Positions 24,842-33,545 of a DNA stretch of 64,000 nt are shown here, one piece after another; within the stretch, counting starts at the first letter, position 1; each line of letters opens with the position of its first letter. The stretch is taken from assembly GCA_902825855.1 (NCBI GenBank), contig CADECW010000011.1:1-64000 (forward strand), written 5' to 3'. The notes below the pieces were generated by a model. It was not told the DNA's origin, made no database searches, and saw only the letters and a list, made by a program, of their open reading frames with translations. The DNA comes from an uncultured Rhodospirillales bacterium (lineage in GTDB: Bacteria; Pseudomonadota; Alphaproteobacteria; Reyranellales; Reyranellaceae). A program made the position numbers and the translations under genes.

Positions 24842-27127
24842 ATGAATGCTCCAGCAACGATCGGCCAGCCGCTGACCCGACGTGAGGACCACCGGCTGCT
24901 GACCGGCCGCGGCCGCTATGCCGACAACACCGCGCCGGCCGATGCCCTCGCCGTCCTGTTCGTGCGCTCGCCGCACGCCCATGCGCGCATCGCCGGCATC
25001 GACAAGGTAGCCGCCCTCGCTTCGCCCGGCATCGCGGCGATCTACACCGCCGAGGACCTCCTGGCCGACAAGGTTGGCCATCTGCCGGCGATCAGCGAGA
25101 TCAAGGACGCTGCCGGCAATCGCCATCGCGAGCCCGACCATCTGCCGATGCCTCCCGGCAAGGTGCGCCATGTCGGCGACATCGTGGCCATGGTCGCGGC
25201 GGAGACGCTCGACCAGGCGCGCGACGCGGCCGAGCTGCTGGAGATCGACTACGAGACTCTGCCGGCGGTCGTCACGGCCGCCCAGGCCCTCGCCCCCGAT
25301 GCACCGTTGGTCCATGACGACGTGGTGGGCAACCTGATGTGCCGCTGGGGCAAAGGCGATGCGGCGGCGACCGACGCCGCCTTCGCGCGCGCCGCGCACG
25401 TTACGACCTTGTCCATCCGCTCGCCGCGCCAGATCGTGCACTACTTGGAAACACGCGCGGCATGGTCGGCCTACGACGCAGCCGATGACCTGGTGACCGT
25501 TACCTTTTCCTCGCAGGGTGTACAAATCCCCCACCGGCTGATGTGCGAGCGCGTGCTGAACGTGCCGAAGGACAAGCTTCGCCTGATGACCGAGGATGTC
25601 GGCGGCGGCTTCGGTCCGAAATATCCGATCTATGCCGAATCGACCCTGATCGCCTGGGCGACGCGCAAGCTCAAGCGTGGCCTGCGCTGGGCCTGCGATC
25701 GCGCCGAACTGGCGCAGAGCGACAGCCATGCCCGCGATCTCGTGGCGAGCGGCGAGCTCGCGCTGGATGCACAAGGGAGATTCCTGGCGGTGCGCGTGAA
25801 GGCAGAGGCCAATTACGGCGCCTATGTCTCGATGTTCGCGCCGACCATCCCGACCACGGGCCTCGCCAAGGTGATCTCGGGCCTCTACCGCATCCCGGCG
25901 ATCCGTATCGACTTCGACTGCGCCTTCACCAACACCGTGCCAGTCGACGCCATCCGCGGCGCCGGCAAGCCCGAGGCATTGTTCCTGCTCGAGCGGCTGG
26001 TCGACCTCGCCGCCGTGGAGACCGGCCGCACGCCCGCCGAGCTGCGCCGGCTGAACCTGCTGAAGGCCGACGAAATGCCGTACGCAGCAGCGAGCGGCTA
26101 CACCTACGATGCCGCCGACTGCATGCGGCTGTTCGAGACAGCGTTGAAAGCGGCCGACGAGCATGGCTTCGACGCGCGGCGTATGGCGAGCGAAGCGTCG
26201 GGGAAGCGGCGCGGCCTGGGACTGGCCTGCCACCTGCACGGCACCGGGGGTATCGCCGACGAGCATGTCGTGGTGCAGGTCGGGCCCGACCGGCTGGTGG
26301 CGAGCCTTGGCACGCAAAGCCAGGGGCAGGGGCACGAGACGGTGTTCGCCCAGATCCTCGCGGCGACGCTCGGCGTGGCGATGGACCGCATCGAAATCCG
26401 CCAGGGCGACACCCGTACCATCCCGCATGGCGGCGGCACCGGCGGCTCATCGTCGACCATCATCAGCGGCACGACATTGAAGCGCGCCGCCGACGTCGTG
26501 ATCGAGCGCGGCCGGGACCTTGCTGCCGAACGGCTGGAGGCCGCGCCGGCAGATATCGCCTATCGCGACGGCAGATTCGAGGTCGTCGGCACCGACCGGC
26601 GAATCGGCCTGTTCGAGCTGGCGGCGAGCAAGCCGTTCACTGGAGACGCACTGTTCGGCGACAAGATCGAATCCTTCCCGACCGGCGTCATGGTTTGCGA
26701 GGTCGAGGTCGATCCGCAGACCGGCGTGGTGCGCGTCGATCGCCTGACCGAGGTCGCCGACTGCGGCACCGTGGTCAATCCACGATTGCTGGTCGGTCAG
26801 GTCCATGGCGGCATGGTCCACGGGCTGGGCAATGCGCTGATGGAAGAGGCGATCTACGACGAGGAGAGCGGCCAGCTGCTGAGCGGCACGCTGATGGATT
26901 ACGCCCTGCCGCGCGCCGACGACACGCCGTTCCTGCAGGTCGAGACGATCGCCACGGCCTCGCCCAATAACTTCATGGGCCTGAAAGGTGTCGGCGAACT
27001 GCCGACCAACGGCGCTCCCGCCGCGATCGCCAACGCAGTGCTCGATGCCCTGAGACCGCTCGGCGTGCGCCATCTCGACATGCCCATCACCTCACACAAA
27101 GTGTGGCGGGCGCTAAATGGGGGTTGA
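24842..27127 (+). CDS. CoxL-like molybdopterin-binding subunit of a xanthine dehydrogenase family enzyme
   Basis: 761-residue large subunit. N-terminal a/b hammerhead domain (REDHRLLTGRGRYADN, about 10-125), then two molybdopterin domains with DVGGGFGPKYPIYAE, FSSQGVQIPHRL and GGGTGGSSSTI. The catalytic glutamate is E719 (GVGELPTNG). The active-site loop reads IRGAGKPEA at 371-379, so this is not form I CO dehydrogenase (AYXCSFR) but a form II-like enzyme, with lysine where arginine is usual. The FAD (CoxM) and 2Fe-2S (CoxS) subunits are not adjacent. No clear ribosome site before the ATG. Substrate unknown. Confidence 0.88.
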   Translation: MNAPATIGQPLTRREDHRLLTGRGRYADNTAPADALAVLFVRSPHAHARIAGIDKVAALASPGIAAIYTAEDLLADKVGHLPAISEIKDAAGNRHREPDHLPMPPGKVRHVGDIVAMVAAETLDQARDAAELLEIDYETLPAVVTAAQALAPDAPLVHDDVVGNLMCRWGKGDAAATDAAFARAAHVTTLSIRSPRQIVHYLETRAAWSAYDAADDLVTVTFSSQGVQIPHRLMCERVLNVPKDKLRLMTEDVGGGFGPKYPIYAESTLIAWATRKLKRGLRWACDRAELAQSDSHARDLVASGELALDAQGRFLAVRVKAEANYGAYVSMFAPTIPTTGLAKVISGLYRIPAIRIDFDCAFTNTVPVDAIRGAGKPEALFLLERLVDLAAVETGRTPAELRRLNLLKADEMPYAAASGYTYDAADCMRLFETALKAADEHGFDARRMASEASGKRRGLGLACHLHGTGGIADEHVVVQVGPDRLVASLGTQSQGQGHETVFAQILAATLGVAMDRIEIRQGDTRTIPHGGGTGGSSSTIISGTTLKRAADVVIERGRDLAAERLEAAPADIAYRDGRFEVVGTDRRIGLFELAASKPFTGDALFGDKIESFPTGVMVCEVEVDPQTGVVRVDRLTEVADCGTVVNPRLLVGQVHGGMVHGLGNALMEEAIYDEESGQLLSGTLMDYALPRADDTPFLQVETIATASPNNFMGLKGVGELPTNGAPAAIANAVLDALRPLGVRHLDMPITSHKVWRALNGG

Positions 27128-27133
27128 TGGACG

Positions 27134-27148
27134 CGGTCCTTCGGGCCG
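27134..27148 (+). terminator. possible stem-loop with UUCG loop after the CoxL-like gene
   Basis: CGG-T-CC-TTCG-GG-CCG folds into a 5-bp stem with one bulged U and a UUCG tetraloop closed by C-G, starting 7 nt after the stop codon. There is no U-run, so intrinsic termination would be weak; it may protect the 3' end. Confidence 0.35.
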
Positions 27149-27233
27149 AAGTGCCATACACGCTTCGTGAAATACAAAGCAAAGTCGCGAAAGGGCGGTA
27201 GATCGCGAACGTGCACGCCGCGATAGTCGTCCC

Positions 27234-28217
27234 ATGCTCCGTCGCATCCTCCTCGCCATCGGCGTGCTCGTACTGATCGTCGTCGGCGCTTTCGCCGCCG
27301 TCATTGCCTTCAACTCGCCGCCAACGCCGCCCGTTCTGGCCGCCGGCAACTCGATCCCCGGAATTGCCCAGTGGAACTTCGCCGAGCTGCCCAAGGTGCA
27401 GACGCTCAAGGCACGCGACGGCGCGCCGCTGAACTACCGCGTCTATCCCGGCCGTCCCGACCGGGCCATCGTCCTGGTGCACGGATCGAGCGGCACGGAC
27501 GTCTCGATGCTGAAGCTCGCGCACGCACTGCAGGCCGCGGGGGCCAGCGTCCATGCCATCAGTCTAAGGGGCCATGGCGGCAGTGGCACCGCCAACGGCG
27601 ACGTCTCCTATCTTGGTCAGCTCGACGACGATCTGGCCGACCTCGTCAAAGGCCTTGGCCTGGACAAACCGGGTGTACATCGCACGCTGATGGGCTTTTC
27701 TTCCGGCGGCGGCTTCACGCTGCGCATCGCTGGCGGCCGCGAGACTCGGCTGTTCGACGACTACCTCGCAATCTCGCCCTACATCGGCCAGGACTCGCCC
27801 ACCAACAAGCCGAACTCGGGCGGCTGGGCAGGCGTGGCGGTGCCGCGTCTCATCGCCCTGTCAATGCTCGCGGGCGCCGGCCTGCCGTGGTTCCAGGACC
27901 TGCCCGTGATCCACTTTGCCACGGACGCCAAGCCGAGCAACACACGCACGCCGGTCTACACTTTCCGGCTCGCGGCGAGTCTTCAGCTCGGCCAGGACTG
28001 GCGCGCCGTGCTGGCGCGGATCGCAGCGCCGACGACCATCGTGGTCGGCGCCAACGACGAGCTGTTCAATGCCGGTCAGTTCAAGCCGATGCTGCAAGCG
28101 ATCAATCCCCGCATCGACGTGACGATCGTGCCTGGCGGGACCCATCTCGGCATGATCGCCGATCCGCCGGCCACGATGGCCATCGTCGCCGCCTGGCGAA
28201 GGTTGGCAAGGGACTGA
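27234..28217 (+). CDS. membrane-anchored alpha/beta hydrolase
   Basis: 327 residues. One N-terminal transmembrane helix (about 4-27) anchors a lysophospholipase-like hydrolase. The oxyanion region LVHGSSGTD is at about 81-89, the nucleophile elbow GFSSGG at S156, the acid probably in VGANDELF, and the histidine in GGTHLGM. Substrate unknown. It is followed closely by a hairpin and a TctC gene. Confidence 0.85.
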   Translation: MLRRILLAIGVLVLIVVGAFAAVIAFNSPPTPPVLAAGNSIPGIAQWNFAELPKVQTLKARDGAPLNYRVYPGRPDRAIVLVHGSSGTDVSMLKLAHALQAAGASVHAISLRGHGGSGTANGDVSYLGQLDDDLADLVKGLGLDKPGVHRTLMGFSSGGGFTLRIAGGRETRLFDDYLAISPYIGQDSPTNKPNSGGWAGVAVPRLIALSMLAGAGLPWFQDLPVIHFATDAKPSNTRTPVYTFRLAASLQLGQDWRAVLARIAAPTTIVVGANDELFNAGQFKPMLQAINPRIDVTIVPGGTHLGMIADPPATMAIVAAWRRLARD

Positions 28218-28240
28218 CCGGCGGCTAGTTTCGCCGCCGG
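28218..28240 (+). promoter_or_regulatory. perfect 8-bp inverted repeat between hydrolase and TctC genes
   Basis: CCGGCGGC (28218-28225), loop TAGTTTC, GCCGCCGG (28233-28240). It begins right after the hydrolase stop codon and its right arm abuts the GGGAGGAT ribosome site of the TctC gene. There is no U-run. It could attenuate read-through, mark a processing site, or limit access to the ribosome site. Confidence 0.5.
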
Positions 28241-28251
28241 GAGGATATTCG

Positions 28252-29217
28252 ATGATACGGAAGATGGTTGCCGCGCTTGCGGGCGGTTTGCTGCTGTTCG
28301 CCGCCGAGGCATCGGCGCAGGCCTGGCCCAACAAGCCGATCAAGCTGATCGCGCCCTATCCGCCGGCTGGTCAGACCGACGTCGTGTCGCGCTACTTCGC
28401 CGACAAGCTCGGCACCGTGTTCGGCCAGCAGGTGATCGTCGAGAACAAGCCCGGTGCGCAGGGCATGGTCGGCGCGGAGATCGCCAAGAACGCGCCGCCC
28501 GACGGCTACACGTTCCTGTACGTCAACTCGTCGATGATGTGCATCAACCCCTACGTCTACAAGAAGCTGCCTTATGACGGTTTCAAGGATTTCGTGCCGG
28601 TGACTCAGCACGGCCTGGCGCCGCTTGCCATGGTGGTGCCGCCGACGCTCGGGCCGAAGTCGGTGAAGGAGTTCGTCGCCTGGGCGCGCGAGCGCAAGGG
28701 AAAGGTGAGCTTCGCCTCGTTCGGCAATGGCTCGTCCTCGCACATCTGGGGCGAGATGCTGAACCAGGCCGAGAAGCTCGACATGACGCACGTGCCCTAC
28801 AAGGGCGCGGGCCCGGCAATCCAGGACACGCTGGCCGGCCACATCCCGATGACCATCCAGGATCTCGCCGCCGGCGGGCCGGCGATCTCGGGCGGCAAGC
28901 TCACACCGCTTGCCGTCACCTCGACGGTCCGCTGGCCGCGCCTTCCCGACGTGCCGACCTTCGAGGAGGCCGGCTACAAGATCAACCTGACCGGTTGGAA
29001 CGCCATTCTGGCGCCGGCCGGGACCCCGAAGGAGATCACCGATCGCATGAGCGCGGAAATACGCAAGCTCGTGCAGACACCCGAAGGCAAGGAGAAGCTG
29101 CTGGACATGGGTCTCTTCGCAACGGGCACGACGCCTACCGAGCTGACCGAGATCATGAAGACCGGCTGCGCCGCCTGGGGCGAAGCGGCGAAGCGCGCGG
29201 GTGTCGAGCCGGAGTGA
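28252..29217 (+). CDS. TctC/Bug family periplasmic solute-binding protein
   Basis: 321-residue precursor. Signal peptide about residues 1-23 (ending EASAQAWPNKPIKLI). The mature Bug fold has PYPPAGQTDVVSRYFADKL, VENKPGAQGMVGAE, PPDGYTFLY, VPYKGAGPAIQD and the C-terminal LAPAGTPKEITDRM. These bind carboxylates for tripartite tricarboxylate transporters, but no tctA or tctB is nearby. It follows the hydrolase by 34 bp. Confidence 0.9.
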   Translation: MIRKMVAALAGGLLLFAAEASAQAWPNKPIKLIAPYPPAGQTDVVSRYFADKLGTVFGQQVIVENKPGAQGMVGAEIAKNAPPDGYTFLYVNSSMMCINPYVYKKLPYDGFKDFVPVTQHGLAPLAMVVPPTLGPKSVKEFVAWARERKGKVSFASFGNGSSSHIWGEMLNQAEKLDMTHVPYKGAGPAIQDTLAGHIPMTIQDLAAGGPAISGGKLTPLAVTSTVRWPRLPDVPTFEEAGYKINLTGWNAILAPAGTPKEITDRMSAEIRKLVQTPEGKEKLLDMGLFATGTTPTELTEIMKTGCAAWGEAAKRAGVEPE

Positions 29218-29224
29218 TCGCGGT

Positions 29225-29554
29225 TCAGCGCTCGCGCAGATCGCTCAGCGCGACCGCTATCGCCTCGCGGGTCTGTGTCGGCTGCTGACCGATCGCCAGC
29301 CCGAGCTGATGGAGCTGGCGTCGCAGCGTGTGCACCTGATCGAGAAGATCGACGACCGTCTCGACCGCCTCCTCGTCGAAGCCGAGGTCGTCGGTCAGGT
29401 CGGCGAGGAGCCGGGCGCGCGCCACGTCGACCGGCTCGAAGATCCACCGTTCGCCGTCGGCCGTGGGGCGTAGCAGGCCGCGTGCGACCCAGCGTTCGAC
29501 ATGCACGGTGGTGAGACGGTGGTGCGCGCGCAACAGTTCTTCGAGCGTTGTCAT
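29225..29554 (-). CDS. cbpM: chaperone modulator CbpM
   Basis: 109-residue MerR-like helical protein (VHVERWVARGLLRP, then FEPVDVARARLLADLTDDLGFDEEAVETV and a C-terminal coiled helix). CbpM binds the J-domain of CbpA and inhibits it. The ATG overlaps the cbpA stop by 4 bp. Confidence 0.88.
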   Translation of the reverse strand: MTTLEELLRAHHRLTTVHVERWVARGLLRPTADGERWIFEPVDVARARLLADLTDDLGFDEEAVETVVDLLDQVHTLRRQLHQLGLAIGQQPTQTREAIAVALSDLRER

Positions 29555-30516
29555 GTGAACTGATCCATCGACTGGCGCGGATCATAGCCGCGGCCCGCCT
29601 CCCATTTCTCCAAAAACTCCTTCAGGGCGTCGTCCGGCTTGTCCGGCATCACGACCCGGAGCTTGACGTACTGGTCGCCGTGCTGGCCTGACTTGCGGTC
29701 GAGCAGACCGCGCCCCTTCAGCCGGAGCGATGTGCCGGTATTGGAGCCTGCCGGAACGTTCAGCATCACCGGCCCGCCCACCGTCGGCACGCGGATGCGG
29801 CCGCCCAGCACCGCCTCGGTCGGAGTCACCGGCAGTTCGACATGGATGTCGTTGTCACGCGGCTCGAAGAAGGCGTGCGGATCGACATGGATCTCGACAT
29901 AGGCATCGCCCGCCGGACCTCCCTTGCTGCCGGGCATGCCCTGCCCCTTCAGCCTGAGCGTCTGACCGTCGGTCGTGCCTTCGGGGATGTCGATGTCGAG
30001 CGTCTTGCCGTCCGGCAGATTGACCCGCTGCTTGCCGCCACGCGCCGCCACCAGGAACGGCACCCGCAGGCTGTAGGTGACCGGCATGCCGCCCATGTCG
30101 AATCCTTCGCCGCCGCCGGAGCGGAATGAGAAGCCACCAGGACCGCCACCGGCGCGGCCGCCGCGGCCGCGGCCGAACATTTCGGAGAAGATGTCGCCCA
30201 TGTCGACAAAGGCCTCCTCACCGTTCGACCGTTCGTACTTGGCGCCGCCGAAGCCGCCCGCATGGTCGCGGTAAAAGCCGCGCGGCGGCATCTCCTGGCC
30301 GGTCGCGTCGATCTCGCCGGCGTCGAAGCGGCGGCGCTTCTCGGGATCCGACAGGATGTCGTTGGCCTGGGAGATTTCCTTGAACTTGGCCTCGGCTGCC
30401 TTGTCGCCAGGATTGAGGTCGGGATGGTGTTTCTTGGCGAGCTTGCGGAATGCCTTGCGGATGTCGTCGTCCGAGGCGGCCTTCGGAACGCCGAGGATGG
30501 AATAGGGATCAGCCAT
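29551..30516 (-). CDS. cbpA: CbpA-type DnaJ co-chaperone
   Basis: 321-residue J-domain protein: J-domain 1-66 with H31-P32-D33, a glycine/phenylalanine-rich linker (about 80-145; GGRAGGGPGGFSFRSGGG), and two beta-rich client-binding domains (about 155-310; VNLPDGKTLDIDIPEGT, LRLKGRGLLDR). There is no zinc-finger region, which separates CbpA from DnaJ. The ATG at 30516 starts the J-domain; an in-frame extension upstream overlaps the neighbour. It stimulates DnaK. Confidence 0.93.
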   Translation of the reverse strand: MADPYSILGVPKAASDDDIRKAFRKLAKKHHPDLNPGDKAAEAKFKEISQANDILSDPEKRRRFDAGEIDATGQEMPPRGFYRDHAGGFGGAKYERSNGEEAFVDMGDIFSEMFGRGRGGRAGGGPGGFSFRSGGGEGFDMGGMPVTYSLRVPFLVAARGGKQRVNLPDGKTLDIDIPEGTTDGQTLRLKGQGMPGSKGGPAGDAYVEIHVDPHAFFEPRDNDIHVELPVTPTEAVLGGRIRVPTVGGPVMLNVPAGSNTGTSLRLKGRGLLDRKSGQHGDQYVKLRVVMPDKPDDALKEFLEKWEAGRGYDPRQSMDQFT

Positions 30517-30539
30517 GACCCAGCGAATGTGAGGTTTGT

Positions 30540-31460
30540 TCAGACGGTTGCAAGTCCCCGCCGGCCGACCGCCTCGACGAAAAGACGGTACTTCACGGTG
30601 TCGACTGAGAGTTCGCGGCCCCAGCTCACCAGATCGCCCCACGGGTCCTTGAGCTTGCCCAGGCCCGAAACCACGGCCACCACGGTGCCGACGTCGATGC
30701 GGCCGGTTGCAGCAAACCAGCCGCCGACGCCCAGCGCCGCGGCGACGGCAACGGCATACATGAGGTTCATGCCGAGGTTCATGCCGTACTTGAACTTGTA
30801 GATGCCCATATTGAGTTCGAACACGCGCTCGACGCGCCGGTCATCTGGCGTGCCGCGCTCGACGATATCGTCGCTCACCCGGCGCAGTGTCTTGATGCGG
30901 TCCCCGGCAAGGCGGTTGATCGCCTGCTGCAACGGCGGCACGAACAGTGCCTGTGGCAGCAGGTAGCCGAGACTCAGCACCAGCGTCCATGGTTCCAGCC
31001 AGGCCATATAGCCGATGACACTCAAAAGGATGCCGGTCTGCAGCAGCGGCTCGGAGATCGCCATGCCGACGAAGCCGCCGATCGGCTCGGCCTCGGCTAC
31101 CGCCATCGCGCTATGGGTGCCGGTCGCATCGCGCCGGCAATGCCCGGAGACTTCGACGTCCTCCAGGGTCTTGCGCAAGGTACGCACCGCGTTCTCGCTC
31201 ACCCAGCCGCGATAGACGTTCAGCGCCATCTTCAGTATCTGCTCGAGCAGCGCGACGCCGGCGTAGGCGATGGCAAGCCACATGATTGTCTCGACCGCGC
31301 CGTTCTTGATGGCGTCGTTGACGACCCGGCGCTGCAGCTCGAGGGGAACGCTGCTCAGCCCGAAGACGGCGGCCGACAGAGCAGCGAGCGCGACTTGATG
31401 GCGGCCCGAGCTGCGGACCACGTAACCCATGATCGTTCGTGGCAGCGCGCTTCCGTCCAT
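30540..31460 (-). CDS. ABC exporter-type six-helix membrane domain without ATPase
   Basis: 306 residues forming only the transmembrane half of a type I ABC exporter: about six helices (for example near 20-38, 58-76, 132-165 and 245-268) and the coupling-type segment RGWVSENAVRTLRK. The stop follows directly after the last helix and its tail (VGRRGLATV); no Walker A, signature or Walker B motif exists here or in neighbouring genes. I recall stand-alone proteins of this sort labelled ABC six-transmembrane domain proteins. Start uncertain (31460 or 31430). 23 bp before cbpA. Confidence 0.75.
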   Translation of the reverse strand: MDGSALPRTIMGYVVRSSGRHQVALAALSAAVFGLSSVPLELQRRVVNDAIKNGAVETIMWLAIAYAGVALLEQILKMALNVYRGWVSENAVRTLRKTLEDVEVSGHCRRDATGTHSAMAVAEAEPIGGFVGMAISEPLLQTGILLSVIGYMAWLEPWTLVLSLGYLLPQALFVPPLQQAINRLAGDRIKTLRRVSDDIVERGTPDDRRVERVFELNMGIYKFKYGMNLGMNLMYAVAVAAALGVGGWFAATGRIDVGTVVAVVSGLGKLKDPWGDLVSWGRELSVDTVKYRLFVEAVGRRGLATV

Positions 31461-31509
31461 ATGGCGTGAAACGCCGATGGAGGGCAGGCGTTCCCGTCCG
31501 CACGGCTGG

Positions 31510-32199
31510 TCAGAAGGTGCGGTGGATCAGCCCGACATCCGCCACACCGGGCACTGCCAGGGAAAGGCAGTAATCCTCAACGGTTGTCGACTGAAGCCAC
31601 CAAATGCCTGCCCTTCCCTCAGGCGCCAGAGCCATCGTCGGCCGCGACGCGGCGATGGAGACCTCGAAAGAATCCAGCGGGATGGAAAGACCGCATCCGA
31701 TGGCTTTGACCACCGCTTCCTTCAGCGTCCAGATGAGAAAGAAGGCGCGGCGCTGCGCTTCCACGTCACGTGGAGCTGCAATCGCCGACACCTCGTTGCG
31801 GTGGAAATAGCGCTTCGCCAGGTCCAGATGCTCGATCGGCCGCATGCGTTCGAGGTCGATGCCGACCTCGTCTTCGTCGCTGATCGCAAGGACCGCCCGA
31901 TCGCCGCTATGGCTGAGGTTGAAGTCACCCCGCCAGTTGCCTTTCAGCTCGGGCTTTCCGAATTCGTTTTCGTCGAAAGACAGCCCCCTCGGATCGAGGC
32001 CGAGGTGTCGCCCCAGGGCCAGCCGCAGGCCGACATGCGCCGCCGAGAAGCGGCGTCTCAACTCCGCCGAGACGAAGCGTTGCCGGCGCGCCCTCTCTTC
32101 TTCCGACAGCACTGCCTCGGCTTCGCCGCCACGAGGCAGCTCCGAGTCGAGGTTCCACGACCAGACATGCACCTGCCGCTTCTGCGGGTCGGCAGGCAT
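31510..32199 (-). CDS. 4'-phosphopantetheinyl transferase, Sfp type
   Basis: 229 residues. Core motifs: FGKPELKGNWRGDFNLSHSGD (middle part of the substrate site, split here as FGKPEL and FNLSHS), GIDLE at 113-117 with the Mg-binding D115 and E117, and W157-T-L-K160-E161-A. It transfers the phosphopantetheine arm of CoA to carrier proteins. The length fits the Sfp/Gsp class used for polyketide or peptide synthases and lysine synthesis, yet no synthase is in the window. It starts 6 bp after the acyl-CoA dehydrogenase. Confidence 0.9.
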   Translation of the reverse strand: MPADPQKRQVHVWSWNLDSELPRGGEAEAVLSEEERARRQRFVSAELRRRFSAAHVGLRLALGRHLGLDPRGLSFDENEFGKPELKGNWRGDFNLSHSGDRAVLAISDEDEVGIDLERMRPIEHLDLAKRYFHRNEVSAIAAPRDVEAQRRAFFLIWTLKEAVVKAIGCGLSIPLDSFEVSIAASRPTMALAPEGRAGIWWLQSTTVEDYCLSLAVPGVADVGLIHRTF

Positions 32200-32205
32200 G
32201 GTCGT

Positions 32206-33414
32206 CTACAGGCCGAGAACGGCCTTGGCGATGATGTTGCGCTGGATCTCGTTCGATCCCGCGTAGATCGTCGAAGCGCGATTGTTGAGATAGAGCGGCA
32301 TCGCCGTGACCCCCCACTCCGGCGTCACCGTTGGCTCGTTGTGCCCGAGAAGGCGCGCCTCGGGTTCGTACGGGGCCGCGTACCACGCCAACGCCTCGAT
32401 GCCGAGATGGTCGAGCTTCTGCAAGGTTTCGCTGCCGCGGATCTTCATCGCCGACGACACTGCTCCAGGGTTCTTGCCACGGCTCAGGTCGGACAGGACC
32501 TGCATCTCGATCATCTCCAGCGCCTGGATCTCCATCTCGGCTTCGGCGAGGCGCTTAGCGAAGGTGCGCTCTTCGATCAGCCGGCCGGTGGCGTCCGATG
32601 CTTCCTGGGCAGCGATGCGCCTGATGTCCTCGATGCGGGCATAGAGGTTGGGCGTGTAGGCATCGCCGCCACGCTCGAACTCGAGCAGGTACTTGGCAAC
32701 CGTCCAGCCGGCGTTCTCCGGGCCGATGCGATTGGCGACAGGCGTTCGAACGTTGTCGAAGAACACCTGGTTGACCTCGTGGTCGCCCGCCAGGGTGACG
32801 ATCGGCTTCACCGTCAGGCCGGGCGTCTTCATCGAATCGATCAGCACGAAGGAGATGCCATCCTGCGGCTTGCCTTCGGTCGCCGTGCGCACCAGGCAGA
32901 ACATGTGATCGGCAACGTGCGCGCCGGTCGTCCAGATCTTGGTGCCGTTGATCACATAGTCGTCACCATCCTGCACGGCGCGCGTCTTGAGGCTGGCGAG
33001 GTCCGAACCGGATCCGGGCTCGGAATAGCCCTGGCAGAACACGATGTCGCCGGCCACGATCCTGGGCAGGTACTTGGCCTTCTGCTCCGGCGTGCCAAAC
33101 TTCATGATCACCGGGCCGACCATGCGCAACCCCATGGCGAAGATGCGCGGCGCGTCGACCGCGATGCACTCGCGGGCGAAGATATAGCGCTGGGTGGCGT
33201 TCCAGCCGGTGCCGCCGTATTCGGTCGGCCAACTCGGCGCCGACCAGCCGCGCTGGGCCAGCACCCTGTGCCAGCGAAGGCCGGCATCGACGTCGGCAAA
33301 GACGCCGCCGGTCTTGCGGCCCGCCTCGCGCAAGTCCTCCGTAAGGTTTTCGTCGAGGAAGCGGCGCACCTCGTCGCGGAAGGCCTCGTCCTGCGGGCTG
33401 AGGGCCAGATCCAT
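32206..33414 (-). CDS. acyl-CoA dehydrogenase
   Basis: 402-residue FAD enzyme of the ACAD family: N-terminal helical domain, CQGYSEPGSGSDLASL in the beta domain, INGTKIWTTGAHVADH, and the C-terminal STIYAGSNEIQRNIIAKAVLGL with the family flavin-binding motif. It catalyses alpha-beta dehydrogenation of an acyl-CoA; chain specificity unknown. First gene of a minus-strand string with the transferase. Confidence 0.92.
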   Translation of the reverse strand: MDLALSPQDEAFRDEVRRFLDENLTEDLREAGRKTGGVFADVDAGLRWHRVLAQRGWSAPSWPTEYGGTGWNATQRYIFARECIAVDAPRIFAMGLRMVGPVIMKFGTPEQKAKYLPRIVAGDIVFCQGYSEPGSGSDLASLKTRAVQDGDDYVINGTKIWTTGAHVADHMFCLVRTATEGKPQDGISFVLIDSMKTPGLTVKPIVTLAGDHEVNQVFFDNVRTPVANRIGPENAGWTVAKYLLEFERGGDAYTPNLYARIEDIRRIAAQEASDATGRLIEERTFAKRLAEAEMEIQALEMIEMQVLSDLSRGKNPGAVSSAMKIRGSETLQKLDHLGIEALAWYAAPYEPEARLLGHNEPTVTPEWGVTAMPLYLNNRASTIYAGSNEIQRNIIAKAVLGL

Positions 33415-33545
33415 GTTTCCTCCTGAATTCGTTCCACAAAGGCTAGCGGCGCACGCTTGGCAGAGTCCAGCGCGCGGCTGGCCGAAGCTTCCGACGGGCG
33501 GTATGGTTGTTGCCTGATCATCCGCATCCGACCGCGGAGTCGTCC

